Below are positions 1-8,169 of a stretch of DNA of 64,000 bases, one piece after another. Within the stretch, counting starts at the first letter, position 1; each line of letters begins with the position of its first letter. The notes under the pieces are model-generated. The model saw only the letters and a program-made list of their open reading frames with translations, made no database searches and was not told the origin of the DNA. Source of the stretch: Dissulfurirhabdus thermomarina (GTDB lineage Bacteria > Desulfobacterota > Dissulfuribacteria > Dissulfuribacterales > Dissulfurirhabdaceae); contig NZ_JAATWC010000001.1 in NCBI RefSeq assembly GCF_012979235.1, forward strand, positions 377,001 through 441,000, given 5' to 3'. The translations under genes and the position numbers were made by a program.

Positions 1-1
1 G

Positions 2-454
2 CCCTACAACGACCGCTACGGCTTCTCCCGGGGCGACGAGGTCATCCGGATGCTGGCGCGGATCCTGGTGAACGTGGTGGACGAGGCCGCCGGAGAAGAC
101 GGGTTCGTGGGCCACGTGGGCGGTGACGACTTCGTCTTCGTGGTGCCGCTGGAGGCCGCCGAGCGGGTCTGTCGCGAGACGATCCGGAACTTCGACCGCC
201 TGATCCCCCTCTTCCTCGACGAGCCGGACCTCGAGGCCGGCTGCTTCGTGGCCGCCGACCGCCGGGGGAACCGGTGCGAGTTTCCCCTCACCAGCGTCTC
301 CATCGCCGTGGTGGTGAACGCGGACGGGCGCTATTCCCACTACGGGGAGGTGGCCGCGGTGGCGGCCCAGCTCAAGAAGAAGGTCAAGGCGGAGACCGGG
401 AGCGCTTACCTCGTGGACCGGCGCGTGGCGGACAACGGGCCGCCCCCGGCCTGA
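2..454 (+). CDS. GGDEF-domain protein, C-terminal part (5' end outside window)
   Basis: The reading frame is open from the left edge and ends at TGA 452-454, so only the last ~150 residues are visible. They contain the second half of a GGDEF (diguanylate cyclase) domain: a YGFSRGDEVI segment followed by the signature strand VGGDDFVFV. The signature is GGDDF rather than GGDEF/GGEEF, which may lower or abolish cyclase activity. No RxxD inhibitory site is seen just before it in the visible part. The 3' end overlaps the 3' end of the convergent lgt gene by 49 bp. Sensor domains upstream are unknown. Catalytic state is inference. Confidence 0.8.
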   Translation, partial: PYNDRYGFSRGDEVIRMLARILVNVVDEAAGEDGFVGHVGGDDFVFVVPLEAAERVCRETIRNFDRLIPLFLDEPDLEAGCFVAADRRGNRCEFPLTSVSIAVVVNADGRYSHYGEVAAVAAQLKKKVKAETGSAYLVDRRVADNGPPPA

Positions 455-1251
455 CGCCCCCGCCACGCCCAGAGACCGATCCCCGCCGCCGCCATGGCGG
501 CGCTCAGCACCTGCCCCATGGTGAGCCACCCGCCGTAGAGAAAACCGAGCTGCGGGTCCGGCTGGCGGAAGCATTCCCCCGCGATCCGGGCCGCCCCGTA
601 GGCCGCGAGGAAGAGGGCGGTCTTGCGCCCCGCGGCCCAGGGCCGGTTTCGGAGGGGCCAGAGGAGGGCGAAGAGCAGGAGGCCCTCGAGGCCGGCCTCG
701 TAGAGTTGCGAGGGGTGGCGGGGGACGAGGCCCCCTCCGGGAAAGACCATGGCCCAGGGGACGTCCGCCGGGCGCCCGTAGAGCTCGCCGTTGATGAAGT
801 TGCCCAGCCGGCCGAAGAAGAGTCCCACGGGGGCCGTCACCGCCGCCCGGTCCGCCCAGGTCCAGAAGTCGGCCCCGTGCCGCCGAAGATACCACCACCC
901 CAGGGCCAGGGTCCCCAGGAGGCCGCCGTGGAACGACATCCCGCCGTGCCAGATGGCCGGTATCTCCGCCGGGTGGGCGAGGTAGTAGCCGGGGTTGTAG
1001 AAGAGGACGTAGCCGAGGCGCCCGCCGAGGATCACCCCCAGGGCCAGGACGGCGATGAGACCGTCGAGGAGGTCGCCTTCCGCCCGGATCCGCGCCTCGG
1101 CCCCGGGCGCCGTGCCGGCCTGCTCCCGGATCTGGCGCCGGATGAGGAGGTAGGCTGCGGTGAGGCCGAGGACGTACATGAGGCCGTACCACCTTGGGGC
1201 GAAGGGGCCGAGGCGGAAGATGACGGGATCGATCTCGGGGTAGGGGATCAT
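406..1251 (-). CDS. lgt: Prolipoprotein diacylglyceryl transferase Lgt
   Basis: This 281-residue membrane enzyme moves diacylglycerol from phosphatidylglycerol onto the lipobox cysteine of prolipoproteins, the first step of lipoprotein maturation at the inner membrane. Family hallmarks are visible: the N-terminal RWYGLMYVLG helix, HGGMSFHGGLLG, the Lgt signature GRLGNFINGELYGR, and HPSQLYEAGLEG. Length is normal for the family and several hydrophobic helices are evident. The ATG at 1249-1251 has an AGAG ribosome site just upstream. It is convergent with the GGDEF gene and overlaps its end. Upstream lies the 1-kb repeat block, so its promoter must sit inside or beside those repeats. Confidence 0.95.
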   Translation of the reverse strand: MIPYPEIDPVIFRLGPFAPRWYGLMYVLGLTAAYLLIRRQIREQAGTAPGAEARIRAEGDLLDGLIAVLALGVILGGRLGYVLFYNPGYYLAHPAEIPAIWHGGMSFHGGLLGTLALGWWYLRRHGADFWTWADRAAVTAPVGLFFGRLGNFINGELYGRPADVPWAMVFPGGGLVPRHPSQLYEAGLEGLLLFALLWPLRNRPWAAGRKTALFLAAYGAARIAGECFRQPDPQLGFLYGGWLTMGQVLSAAMAAAGIGLWAWRGRQAGGGPLSATRRSTR

Positions 1252-1356
1252 GATGGACTCTCAAAGGGCATCAGGGGACGGCCCAGCCAGGTGCGTTTCG
1301 TCGGGGCCCCGGGCCGGCGTCTTTTCCGGTCCTCCGGCACTTGCACGGGGTGGCCC

Positions 1357-1419
1357 GAGGGTGCGCGAAGCACCGCCCCGATCGACGCATCTTTGCAGGG
1401 GCATCACTTCTTGCCGGGT
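1357..1419. repeat. Half copy of the 127-bp extragenic repeat
   Basis: This 63-bp block aligns without gaps to 2219-2281, the right half of another copy plus 14 bp beyond it. Those 14 extra bases encode the last residues of the gene ending at 2266 (read leftward, PGKK then stop). So the duplicated unit carries the 3' tip of that gene. The left half of the repeat is not recognisable here. Confidence 0.75.
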
Positions 1420-1501
1420 TCGTAACAAGGCTTCGGAGCGGATGGTAGTGGATGATATTACTTAAGAGCGCATGATGTAAGACGAAAAGGGGCTCTGGGT
1501 G

Positions 1502-1628
1502 GATGGCTCGGCAAAAATCGCCAAATGCACGGCGCGAGGATGTCGAGGGACGAGGCGTACCGAGCTCCGCCGCACTGACGAGAATATCCGAAGCAACGCT
1601 GCAGCCTGTGATTTTTTGCGACGCCATC
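1502..1628. repeat. 127-bp imperfect palindromic extragenic repeat, copy 1
   Basis: It begins with GATGGCTCGGCAAAAATCGC and ends with the near inverse (ATTTTTTGCGACGCCATC), so it can fold into a long imperfect hairpin. Copies lie at 2141-2267 and 30346-30471, and a half copy at 1357-1419. The preceding ~12 bases (CTCTGGGTG) are shared with copy 2. I recall similar elements in other Desulfobacterota genomes, but this was not checked. Confidence 0.85.
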
Positions 1629-1739
1629 AGACATTGCCCAGCAAAAGAAGCGAGCTTCAGAAGGAGTCCCGGGCTCCTTGACGCTTCGTGTGGATTTGGC
1701 CTTTCAGGGTCCAGACGTGCACGGAGGGGAAAGATTCGG

Positions 1740-2022
1740 TGCCTCGGTGGAAGCGCGGTGCCGCCGTCGCCTGCGGCAGGCGTTACTTTTCTTTGCGTGC
1801 CCAAAGAAAAGTAACCAAAAGAAAGGGCAGCCCACTGTAGCGCCCTGCCCCCGCCCCGCCTTGGCGGGGCGGGGGGCAGGGTCCCCTCGGCGTCTCGGCG
1901 GGGCCGGGCGCGACGAAAAATTCGCCCCGCTCCGCGGGGCTCGGACAATTCGTCGCGCTTCTTCCGGCCCACCATCGACGCCTTCGGCGCCACAGAGGGC
2001 GGGGGACAGCGATGGGCCGGAA
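1740..2022. repeat. Cluster of nested hairpins around a GTTACTTTTCTTTG palindrome
   Basis: Four inverted repeats follow each other. First, a perfect 14-bp stem (1782-1795 with 1802-1815) around CGTGCC, followed by CAAAAGAAAGGG. Second, an 18-bp C/G stem with one bulge (about 1844-1881). Third, a 10-bp stem GCGCGACGAA/TTCGTCGCGC (about 1908-1959). Fourth, CCGGCCCA/TGGGCCGG closing at about 2022. The GTTACTTTTCTTTG... motif recurs in many proteobacterial genomes, where it often gives rise to spurious ORFs (recalled, unchecked). Its function is unknown. Confidence 0.75.
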
Positions 2023-2140
2023 GGCAATCCATTTCTCCCGGGGGTCCGGAGCGGAGAATTTTCTGATTGAAATGACCAGAGATAGAGCAAAAGGATGGCT
2101 CAGTAAAAATCGATGGCCTCGTAAAAAGGGTCTCTGGGTG

Positions 2141-2267
2141 GATGGCTCGGCAAAAATCGCCAAATGCACGGCGCGAGGATGTCGAGGGACGAGGCGTACC
2201 GAGCTTTGCCGCACTGACGAGGGTGCGCGAGGTACCGCCCCGATCGGCGCATCTTTGCAGGGGCATC
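2141..2267. repeat. 127-bp imperfect palindromic extragenic repeat, copy 2
   Basis: The first 80 bp are almost identical to copy 1 (1502-1628). The second half has diverged but keeps the same length and matches the half copy at 1357-1419. The right end touches the stop codon of the gene at 2266-2706. The preceding 30 bp (2111-2140, GATGGCCTCGT...) recur before copy 3 at 30314-30345, so the full unit may be about 157 bp. Confidence 0.85.
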
Positions 2268-2706
2268 ACTTCTTGCCGGGTCTGCCTCGGAGGTGGTGGA
2301 TGTCGACGATGCGCGGCCCCGGGCCCTTCCCGCCGGGCCCGTCGTCCGGCGGCTCCGGGCCCTCGCTGGGCGGCGGCCCCTTGGAGAGGATGGCCGCCCG
2401 GAGGGCCCGGTATTGTTCCGCCACGGCGGGGTTGATCTCGTCGCCCAGGACGAAGCAGGTGACGCGCGTCCGCTGGACCCGGATGGAAGAGGTGGCGAGC
2501 GCCGCCAGGAGGTGGGGGTGCACCACCGGCCCCCGCTCCGGGTCGTAGATCACCGCGCAGGGGAAGTGGAGGTCGAAGTAGGCGGCCTTCTCCAGGGCGA
2601 AGGCCGGGGTCTCCGTCTGCCGGTTGTAGCGGATCTCGCCCACGAGGGTGCCGAGGCCTTCGGCACAGATCAGGACCAGATCGCCTGCGTTCTGCTGGAG
2701 CTTCAT
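2266..2706 (-). CDS. Conserved-looking protein of unknown function, coupled to pcnB
   Basis: I do not recognise this 146-residue protein. The first ~110 residues look globular (GLGTLVGEIRY, HFPCAVIYDPERGPVVHP, VTCFVLGDEINPAVAEQYRAL). The last ~40 form a Gly/Pro-rich tail ending in RPGKK. The ATG overlaps the pcnB stop (ATGA), so the two are probably translated together and it may have an RNA- or tRNA-related role (inference). The stop codon lies within the 127-bp repeat, so the present C-terminus may have been set by the repeat inserting there. Confidence 0.7.
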   Translation of the reverse strand: MKLQQNAGDLVLICAEGLGTLVGEIRYNRQTETPAFALEKAAYFDLHFPCAVIYDPERGPVVHPHLLAALATSSIRVQRTRVTCFVLGDEINPAVAEQYRALRAAILSKGPPPSEGPEPPDDGPGGKGPGPRIVDIHHLRGRPGKK

Positions 2707-4085
2707 GGTTCGGCCTCTGCGCGCTCGGCCTCCCGCTTCCGGCCCCGCCGGCCCCGGCGGCTCCGCCGCCGGCGGGGCTTGGCCGCCTTGGGCGGGCGCT
2801 CTGCGGTGTCGCGGTGGGGGGCGTCCCCCACGGGGGGCTCGCCGTGGGCGTCCCGGACGGCGTTGAAGAGGCGCAGCGCCGCCGGGTAGCTCGCCTTGTT
2901 CCAGACCCGCTTGGGCCAGCTGCCCCTTTCGAGGCAGAGCCGGATGGCCCACTGGCTGGCCAGGATCTGCGCCGCCGCGTCCCGGGTGGCCTTCCGGAAG
3001 TCGTAGGGCGCCAGGACCTCCTCGAGGAGGGCGCGGGTCTCGTGGGTGGGCCAGCGCAGGCGCTCGGACGCCAGGGCCGCCCACTCCGGGCGGTGGTGCA
3101 TCGCCGGGAAGGCGAAGAGGGCCACGAGCTCCGGCTCGGCGGGTTCGTCCCCCGATCGGATGCGCGTGTCCAGGTGGGCGAGGAGGTGGAGGAGGAGGTG
3201 TCGGACGTCGCCGCTGCGGTCGTCCTCCAGGGCCGGGGCATAGCCGGGGAAGACGGCGGTGAAGAGCCCGCTCTCCAGCATGAGCCGGGCCCAGGCCGCC
3301 GCCGACCCGCTCCTGAGGTCCTTCAGCCACTCGTCCCGAACCCGGGGCACGGCACAGAGGCGGATCTCCTCGCGGTGGCGGCCGATGGCCGCCCAGGTGG
3401 CCGGTTCCACGGTGAAGCCGGCGCGGGCGGCGTGGCGGATGGCCCGGAGCATCCGGACCGGGTCGCGGGCGAAGCGCACGTCCGGGTCGCCGATCACCCG
3501 GATGAGGCCCCGCCGGAGGTCCTCCATGCCGCCCACGTAGTCGATGACGCTGAAGTCGGCGATGTTGTAGAAGAGGCCGTTGATGGTGAGGTCCCGACGG
3601 AAGGCGTCTTCCTCCGGGGTGCCGTAGAGGTTTTCGTCCCGGGGGGGCGGGGCGCCGCCGTCGGCGTTCACGGTGGCGCTCGAGGGGGCGTCCTCGTCCG
3701 CCCGGCGCCGGAAGGTGGAGACCTCGATGACCTTGCCGCCCCGGAAGTAGACGTGCACCAGGCGGAAGCGGCGGCCGATGATCCGGCTGTGCCGGAAGAG
3801 CTTGCGGACCTCCTCGGGCCGGGCGTTGGTGCCCACGTCGAAGTCCTTCGGCTGCCGGCCGAGGAGGATGTCGCGGACGCTGCCCCCCACGAGGTAGGCG
3901 ATGTAGCCGTGGTCCTTCAGGCGGTAGAGGACCTTCAAGGCCTCCCGGTCGATGTGCTTCCGGCTGACGCAGTGGTCCGGCCGGGGGATGATGGCGGGCG
4001 GGGGGCCGCCGGCGGGTGGGCGGACCTGGGGGCGCCCGCGCCGGGGCCTTCCGGCCTTTTTCGGGGTGGGGGTGCGTTCTGGCAT
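2703..4085 (-). CDS. pcnB: Poly(A) polymerase / tRNA nucleotidyltransferase family protein, PcnB type
   Basis: This 460-residue class II nucleotidyltransferase adds A residues to RNA 3' ends. The head has LVGGSVRDILLGRQPKDFDV, with the two catalytic aspartates of the DFD motif, then RKLFRHSRIIGRRFRLVHV and IEVSTFRR, which resemble E. coli PcnB more than CCA-adding enzymes. RNA-binding motif GLFYNIADFSVIDYVGGMED follows. The C-terminus is a strongly basic tail (PRRRRSRRGRRGRKR), as is common in PcnB. I chose ATG 4085, one base from the end of the upstream regulator. A longer frame exists upstream but is antisense-like filler. CCA addition cannot be excluded. Confidence 0.9.
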   Translation of the reverse strand: MPERTPTPKKAGRPRRGRPQVRPPAGGPPPAIIPRPDHCVSRKHIDREALKVLYRLKDHGYIAYLVGGSVRDILLGRQPKDFDVGTNARPEEVRKLFRHSRIIGRRFRLVHVYFRGGKVIEVSTFRRRADEDAPSSATVNADGGAPPPRDENLYGTPEEDAFRRDLTINGLFYNIADFSVIDYVGGMEDLRRGLIRVIGDPDVRFARDPVRMLRAIRHAARAGFTVEPATWAAIGRHREEIRLCAVPRVRDEWLKDLRSGSAAAWARLMLESGLFTAVFPGYAPALEDDRSGDVRHLLLHLLAHLDTRIRSGDEPAEPELVALFAFPAMHHRPEWAALASERLRWPTHETRALLEEVLAPYDFRKATRDAAAQILASQWAIRLCLERGSWPKRVWNKASYPAALRLFNAVRDAHGEPPVGDAPHRDTAERPPKAAKPRRRRSRRGRRGRKREAERAEAEP

Positions 4086-4086
4086 C

Positions 4087-5700
4087 TCAGGCGGGGTTCT
4101 TGAACCGGGAGGGATCGATTCCGTACTTGTGGATCTTGTAGTTGATGATGCGGAGGCTGGTGTCGAGGAGGGCCGCCGCCCGTGTCTGGTTGCCGCGGCT
4201 CTCCTTGAGGGCCTCCTCGATGAGTTCCTTCTCGAAGGCCGCCACCGCATCGGCCAGGGAGGGGGCGCGGCGGCCGGAGCCGGGGGCGCTGGCGGCGGTC
4301 TGGAGGGTGGGCGGCAGGTGGCGGGCGCGGATGACGTCTTCGTCGCAGACGAGCACCGCCCGCTCCATGCAGTTCTGGAGCTCCCGGACGTTGCCCGGCC
4401 AGTGGTACTGGACCAGGAGGTCGATGGCGGGGGAGGAGATCCGGTGGATGGCCTTCTCGTTCTCCCGGGCGAACTGGGCGAGGAAGTGCTCGGCCAGGAG
4501 CAGGATGTCCGTCCGGCGCTCCCGGAGGGGCGGGAGATAGATGGGGAAGACGTTCAGGCGGTAGTAGAGGTCTTCCCGGAATTGCCCGGCCGCCACGGCC
4601 TCCTCGAGGTTCTTGTTGGTGGCGGCCACGATGCGGACGTCGCACCGGATGGGCCGCGCCCCGCCGAGGCGCTGGAACTCCCGCTCCTGGATCACGTGGA
4701 GGAGCTTCACCTGGACGTTGTGGGGCAGTTCCCCGATCTCGTCGAGAAAGATGGTCCCGCCCTCGGCCTGCTCGAAGCGGCCCGGCTTCCGGGCGGTGGC
4801 CCCGGTGAAGGCCCCCCGCTCGTGGCCGAAGAGTTCGCTCTCGATGAGGGTCTCGGGGAGCGCGGAGCAGCTCACCGTGACGAAGGGGCGGTCCTTCCTC
4901 GGGCTGTTGAAGTGGATGGCCCGGGCCGCCATGGATTTTCCCGTTCCGCTCTCGCCGCGCAGGAGCACCGTGGCGGTGCTGCCCGCCACCCGGTGGATCA
5001 TCTCGAAGACCTCCACCATGCGGCTCGACTTCCCCACCAGGTTGTCCAGCCCGTATTTCTCCTCGAGGGCCCGCCGGAGGGTCAGGTTCTCGGAGAGCAG
5101 CTGTTCCCGCTCGGCGTTGATGGCCTGGAGGCGGCTGACGGTCTGGGCCACGAGGCCGCTGATGATGGTGAGGAGCCGGAGGTCTTCCTCGAAGGAGACG
5201 GTGCCGTCGAAGAGGCGGTCCACGCTCAGGGCCCCGATGGTCTCCCGCCCGGCCTGGATGGGGACGCAGAGGAAGGAGATGTCCTTGCGGTGGAGGTCGC
5301 CCCGGCTCCGGGTGCGGTTCAGGAAGCGGGGTTCCTCGCTGATCCGCGGCACCACCAGGGGTTTGCCCGTGGCCACCACCTGCCCCGTGATGCCCTCCCC
5401 GATCCGGTAGCGCCCGCGGCGGCGGGCCTCGGCGGAGAGGCCGTGGGCCACCTCGATCTCGAGGGCCCCGGTCCGGGGATTCACGATGGTGACGGTCCCC
5501 CGGCTCATGCCCATGCGGGCGGCGAGGATCTCCATGACCTCCCGGAGGGCCGCCTTGAGATCGGCGGCCGCCACCAGGGCGCGGGTCACCTCGTAGAGGC
5601 AGCCGAGTTCCTGGAGCTCCCGCGACGGCGGCGGCCCGGCGGCGGGCGCGGCGGTCCGCTTCCGCGGCCGGCGGGTCTCGGCGGAGCGGGGGACGTTCAC
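4087..5700 (-). CDS. Sigma-54-dependent activator, GAF-AAA+-Fis (NifA-like)
   Basis: This 537-residue enhancer-binding protein has three parts. An N-terminal GAF domain spans roughly residues 20-170. The AAA+ domain (about 200-440) has Walker A GESGTGKS, the sigma-54 contact loop GAFTGA, Walker [13 protein letters not shown], and the HWPGNVREL region. A Fis-type helix-turn-helix sits at the C-terminus ([20 protein letters not shown]). The layout is that of NifA/FhlA-type regulators, but no nif gene is nearby. The GTG start at 5700 is chosen because GGAGG lies eight bases upstream. It sits 77 bp downstream of thi4 and directly upstream of pcnB. A sigma-54-like promoter exists at 41624-41639. 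Whether this protein acts there is unknown. Confidence 0.93.
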   Translation of the reverse strand: MNVPRSAETRRPRKRTAAPAAGPPPSRELQELGCLYEVTRALVAAADLKAALREVMEILAARMGMSRGTVTIVNPRTGALEIEVAHGLSAEARRRGRYRIGEGITGQVVATGKPLVVPRISEEPRFLNRTRSRGDLHRKDISFLCVPIQAGRETIGALSVDRLFDGTVSFEEDLRLLTIISGLVAQTVSRLQAINAEREQLLSENLTLRRALEEKYGLDNLVGKSSRMVEVFEMIHRVAGSTATVLLRGESGTGKSMAARAIHFNSPRKDRPFVTVSCSALPETLIESELFGHERGAFTGATARKPGRFEQAEGGTIFLDEIGELPHNVQVKLLHVIQEREFQRLGGARPIRCDVRIVAATNKNLEEAVAAGQFREDLYYRLNVFPIYLPPLRERRTDILLLAEHFLAQFARENEKAIHRISSPAIDLLVQYHWPGNVRELQNCMERAVLVCDEDVIRARHLPPTLQTAASAPGSGRRAPSLADAVAAFEKELIEEALKESRGNQTRAAALLDTSLRIINYKIHKYGIDPSRFKNPA

Positions 5701-5777
5701 GCGGCACGCCTCCGGTGGCGGCGGGGCGTCCGGGAGACGGGGGGGCGGCCTGGTGTCGAGGGTGCCTGCATCGTGCC

Positions 5778-6566
5778 TCAGGCCGCCTCCGCCGCGAGCC
5801 GGGCCTCGACCAGCTCCGCCACCCGTTCGCCCGACAGCAGCATGCCGCCGAAGATGGGCCCCATCCGGAAGGAGCCGAAGGTGGCGTTGGCGGCCATGCC
5901 CGTGACGAAGACGCCGGGGAAGGCCTCGCGGGTGTTCGCGAGGGTGGTGGTCTCGGCGATGTCCGCCCACATGGAGCGCTCGCCCACGATCCCGCCCGTC
6001 TCGGTGAGGAGGCGGACGTCGTTCTTCCGCAGCAGCACCTTGAGGACCTCGGTGGGGTGCCCCGTGGCCTCGATGACACAGCGCGCCCGGACGCTCAGGG
6101 GATCCACGTGGAGGCCCTGGGTCTCCACCGGGGTCCAGTTGATCACGAGGCCCGTGACGCGGTTTTCCCGGACGAGGACGTCTTCCACGCTCACGAGGTT
6201 GAAGAACCGGGCCCCCGCCCGGCAGGCGAGGCTGGCCAGGGTGGCGGTGCATTCCACCGAGTCGGCGGTGAAGTAGCCTTCCCCCGCCTCCCGTACGCGG
6301 ACGCCGAGGCCCTTGAGGATCTCGGCGGCGGCCTCCTGGACCACGATCTCGTTGAACATCATGCCCCCGCCCCACATGCCGCCGCCGGGGGCGAGCTTGC
6401 GTTCGAACAGGGCCACCTTGCGGCCCTTCTCCGCCAGGCGCATGGCCGCCAGCATGCCGGAGGGCCCGGCGCCGACCACGGCCACGTCGAGGTCGAGACA
6501 ATCGGAGAGCTTGGAGAAGTAGCGGTCGACGATGGCCCGGCTGATCTGGATCTCGTCTAGGGACAT
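5778..6566 (-). CDS. thi4: Thi4-family thiazole synthase, sulfide-dependent (His) type
   Basis: This 262-residue FAD/NAD-fold enzyme makes ADP-thiazole, the thiazole half of thiamine, from NAD and glycine. The dinucleotide fold is [20 protein letters not shown], followed by [16 protein letters not shown]. The active-site loop reads GLHVDPLS: the cysteine that yeast and plant Thi4 sacrifice (in CMDP) is a histidine here, as in archaeal enzymes that use free sulfide catalytically. That fits a sulfidic anaerobe. The start at 6566 has GGGAGGT ten bases upstream; a start at 6650 would add a low-complexity leader. I see no TPP riboswitch upstream. Confidence 0.9.
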   Translation of the reverse strand: MSLDEIQISRAIVDRYFSKLSDCLDLDVAVVGAGPSGMLAAMRLAEKGRKVALFERKLAPGGGMWGGGMMFNEIVVQEAAAEILKGLGVRVREAGEGYFTADSVECTATLASLACRAGARFFNLVSVEDVLVRENRVTGLVINWTPVETQGLHVDPLSVRARCVIEATGHPTEVLKVLLRKNDVRLLTETGGIVGERSMWADIAETTTLANTREAFPGVFVTGMAANATFGSFRMGPIFGGMLLSGERVAELVEARLAAEAA

Positions 6567-6683
6567 GGGTGCGGGACCTCCCGGTTCGGTGATGGCCCCC
6601 GGGCCTTGGGGGCCGGGCGGCGTGGCCAGGACTTTACCGGAGTCCGACAAATTTGCAAAGCCCGTGGCCGGCCGGGAGGGGGA

Positions 6684-8021
6684 TCAGGCGCCGGCGGCGG
6701 GTGCCTCCGCCGCGGGTTTTTCCGGGCGGGCGGCGGCCTCCGCCTCGGCCCGGGCCTGCTTCGCCACCGCCTTCAGCACCCGGTCGAGGTCCACGGCGGC
6801 CAGCGACCGGTCGTAGGCGGCCGTGGCCCGGGAGAGGAGGTCCCGGAGGGTGGCGTCCACCCCGGCCACCTCCACGGGCTGGGCCGGGTAGGGCGGGCGG
6901 AAGACCCGGACCACCTCCACCAGGGAGATCTGGTCCAGGGGCCGGGCGGGAAGGAAGTGCCCGGTCCCCTCCTCGCGGACCACCAGGCCCGCACCCACCA
7001 GGGGCCGGGCCAGGCGGTAGAGCTGGGCCTGGGAGGTGTTCATCTGGCGGGCCAGGGTGCCGAGGGGGACCGGAGCCGTCCCCCCGGCGAAGTGCCAGGC
7101 GACGAGGGTCATCATGCGCAGCCCCAGCACCTCGGGGGCGGCGGGGGCGGCCTCGGGGTCCGCGCCGCCGTGGGCGAGGAGCCAGGAGCGGTTCTGGAAG
7201 CAGTAGGAGACCTCCGCGCCGTAGAGCACCACGCCCCAGGTGACGAAGAGCCAGAGCATGAAGAGGGGGATGGTGCCCAGCGACCCGTAGAGCTTCGAGT
7301 AGGTGAGGATGTTGGCGCTGTAGACCGTGTAGGCCTTGGCGGCCACCTGCCACAGGACCCCGCCCATCAAGGCGCCCACCGTGGCGGAGGTGGCCTTGAC
7401 CCGGACGCTGGGCATGAAGAAGTACGTCCCCCAGAGGAAGGCCCAGGACGAGAGGTAGGGGATGGCCCGGATGAGGCGCAGGGGGAGGTACTGCGCCACC
7501 AGCGCCATGCTGGGCGACGTGGTCAACAGCAGCATGATGATGAGCGGGATGGCCATGAGGATGGGCCCCAGGGTGAACATGGTCCAGTAGACCATGACCT
7601 TGCTCCAGAGGGGCCGCTTGCGGTCCGCCTGCCAGATGCCGTTCAGGGCCTGCTCGATCTCGATGAGGAGGAAGAAGGCGAGCACCACCAGCACCAGGGT
7701 GCTCAGCGAGCCGATGGGGGCCCCCTGGGCCCGGGCCACGAGGCCCTTGATGATCTCGAGCACCCGCTGCTGGCCGCCCGGGGTCAGGATCTCCGAGAGG
7801 TAGTCGAAGACCAGGGATTCCAGCTGGGACAGCCCCCCGAAGAGCTGGAAGAGGGTGAAGGCGATGGCCAGCACCGGGATGAGGGAGAAGATGGTGGTGA
7901 AGGTCAGGGCCTGGGCCGAGGTGAGGCAGTGGTCCCGGAGGAACTTCCGCAGGGCGAAGAGCAGGATCCGCCCGAGGAGGACGAGGTGGCGTTTCGCGAT
8001 GGGCCAGGTGATCCGTTCCAT
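6684..8021 (-). CDS. YihY/BrkB-family membrane protein with C-terminal winged-helix-like tail
   Basis: The first ~290 residues form the six-helix YihY/BrkB domain: FLRDHCLTSAQALTFTTIFS, LVLVVLAFFLLIEIEQALNGIW, SATVGALMGGVLWQVAAKAY and LYGSLGTIPLFMLWLFVTWGVVLYGAEV. Family function is unsettled; it is often annotated as ribonuclease BN or as an alternate secretion or transport protein. Residues ~310-400 resemble a winged helix (LGTLARQMNTSQAQLYRLARPLVGAGLV), followed by an Ala/Glu-rich end. The total of 445 residues is longer than bare YihY. It is divergent from fbp, with 148 bp between them. Confidence 0.88.
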   Translation of the reverse strand: MERITWPIAKRHLVLLGRILLFALRKFLRDHCLTSAQALTFTTIFSLIPVLAIAFTLFQLFGGLSQLESLVFDYLSEILTPGGQQRVLEIIKGLVARAQGAPIGSLSTLVLVVLAFFLLIEIEQALNGIWQADRKRPLWSKVMVYWTMFTLGPILMAIPLIIMLLLTTSPSMALVAQYLPLRLIRAIPYLSSWAFLWGTYFFMPSVRVKATSATVGALMGGVLWQVAAKAYTVYSANILTYSKLYGSLGTIPLFMLWLFVTWGVVLYGAEVSYCFQNRSWLLAHGGADPEAAPAAPEVLGLRMMTLVAWHFAGGTAPVPLGTLARQMNTSQAQLYRLARPLVGAGLVVREEGTGHFLPARPLDQISLVEVVRVFRPPYPAQPVEVAGVDATLRDLLSRATAAYDRSLAAVDLDRVLKAVAKQARAEAEAAARPEKPAAEAPAAGA

Positions 8022-8169
8022 ATGACGGCGGGGGCGCCGGCCCGGCCGGCGTCCTTCTCTACTCTAGTCGGTTCGCCCTTCATTGTATATAAATGGGGCG
8101 ACGCCCGGGCACCAGGAGCCCGCCCGGCCCTTTCCACCCGACGCTCAACCCTGCGGAAGGAGGCACGAG

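Larger units (their letters stand above)
1252..2265. other. 1-kb gene-free block made of extragenic repeats
   Basis: No believable gene is present between lgt and the small gene ending at 2266. Long open frames exist only because of GC bias and the repeats. The block holds a half copy (1357-1419) and two full copies (1502-1628, 2141-2267) of a ~127-bp imperfect palindrome, and a cluster of nested hairpins at 1740-2022. On the minus strand the two full copies translate to nearly the same peptide, but this follows from the repeat and is not evidence of coding. Parts are AT-richer than the surrounding genes. Confidence 0.75.

Noticed and set aside
1271-3241. A 656-codon minus-strand frame through the repeat block and the small gene
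   Set aside because: It is antisense or out of frame to recognised genes at its right half and otherwise reads the repeats. The similar peptides at the two repeat copies come from the repeat itself.
4087-5700. NifA (nitrogen fixation regulator) as a firm name
   Set aside because: Architecture fits, but no nif genes are present and many GAF-AAA+-Fis activators control other operons.
5701-6683. TPP riboswitch upstream of thi4
   Set aside because: Neither the CTGAGA nor the ACCTGATCTGGATAAT-like core is present on the minus strand.
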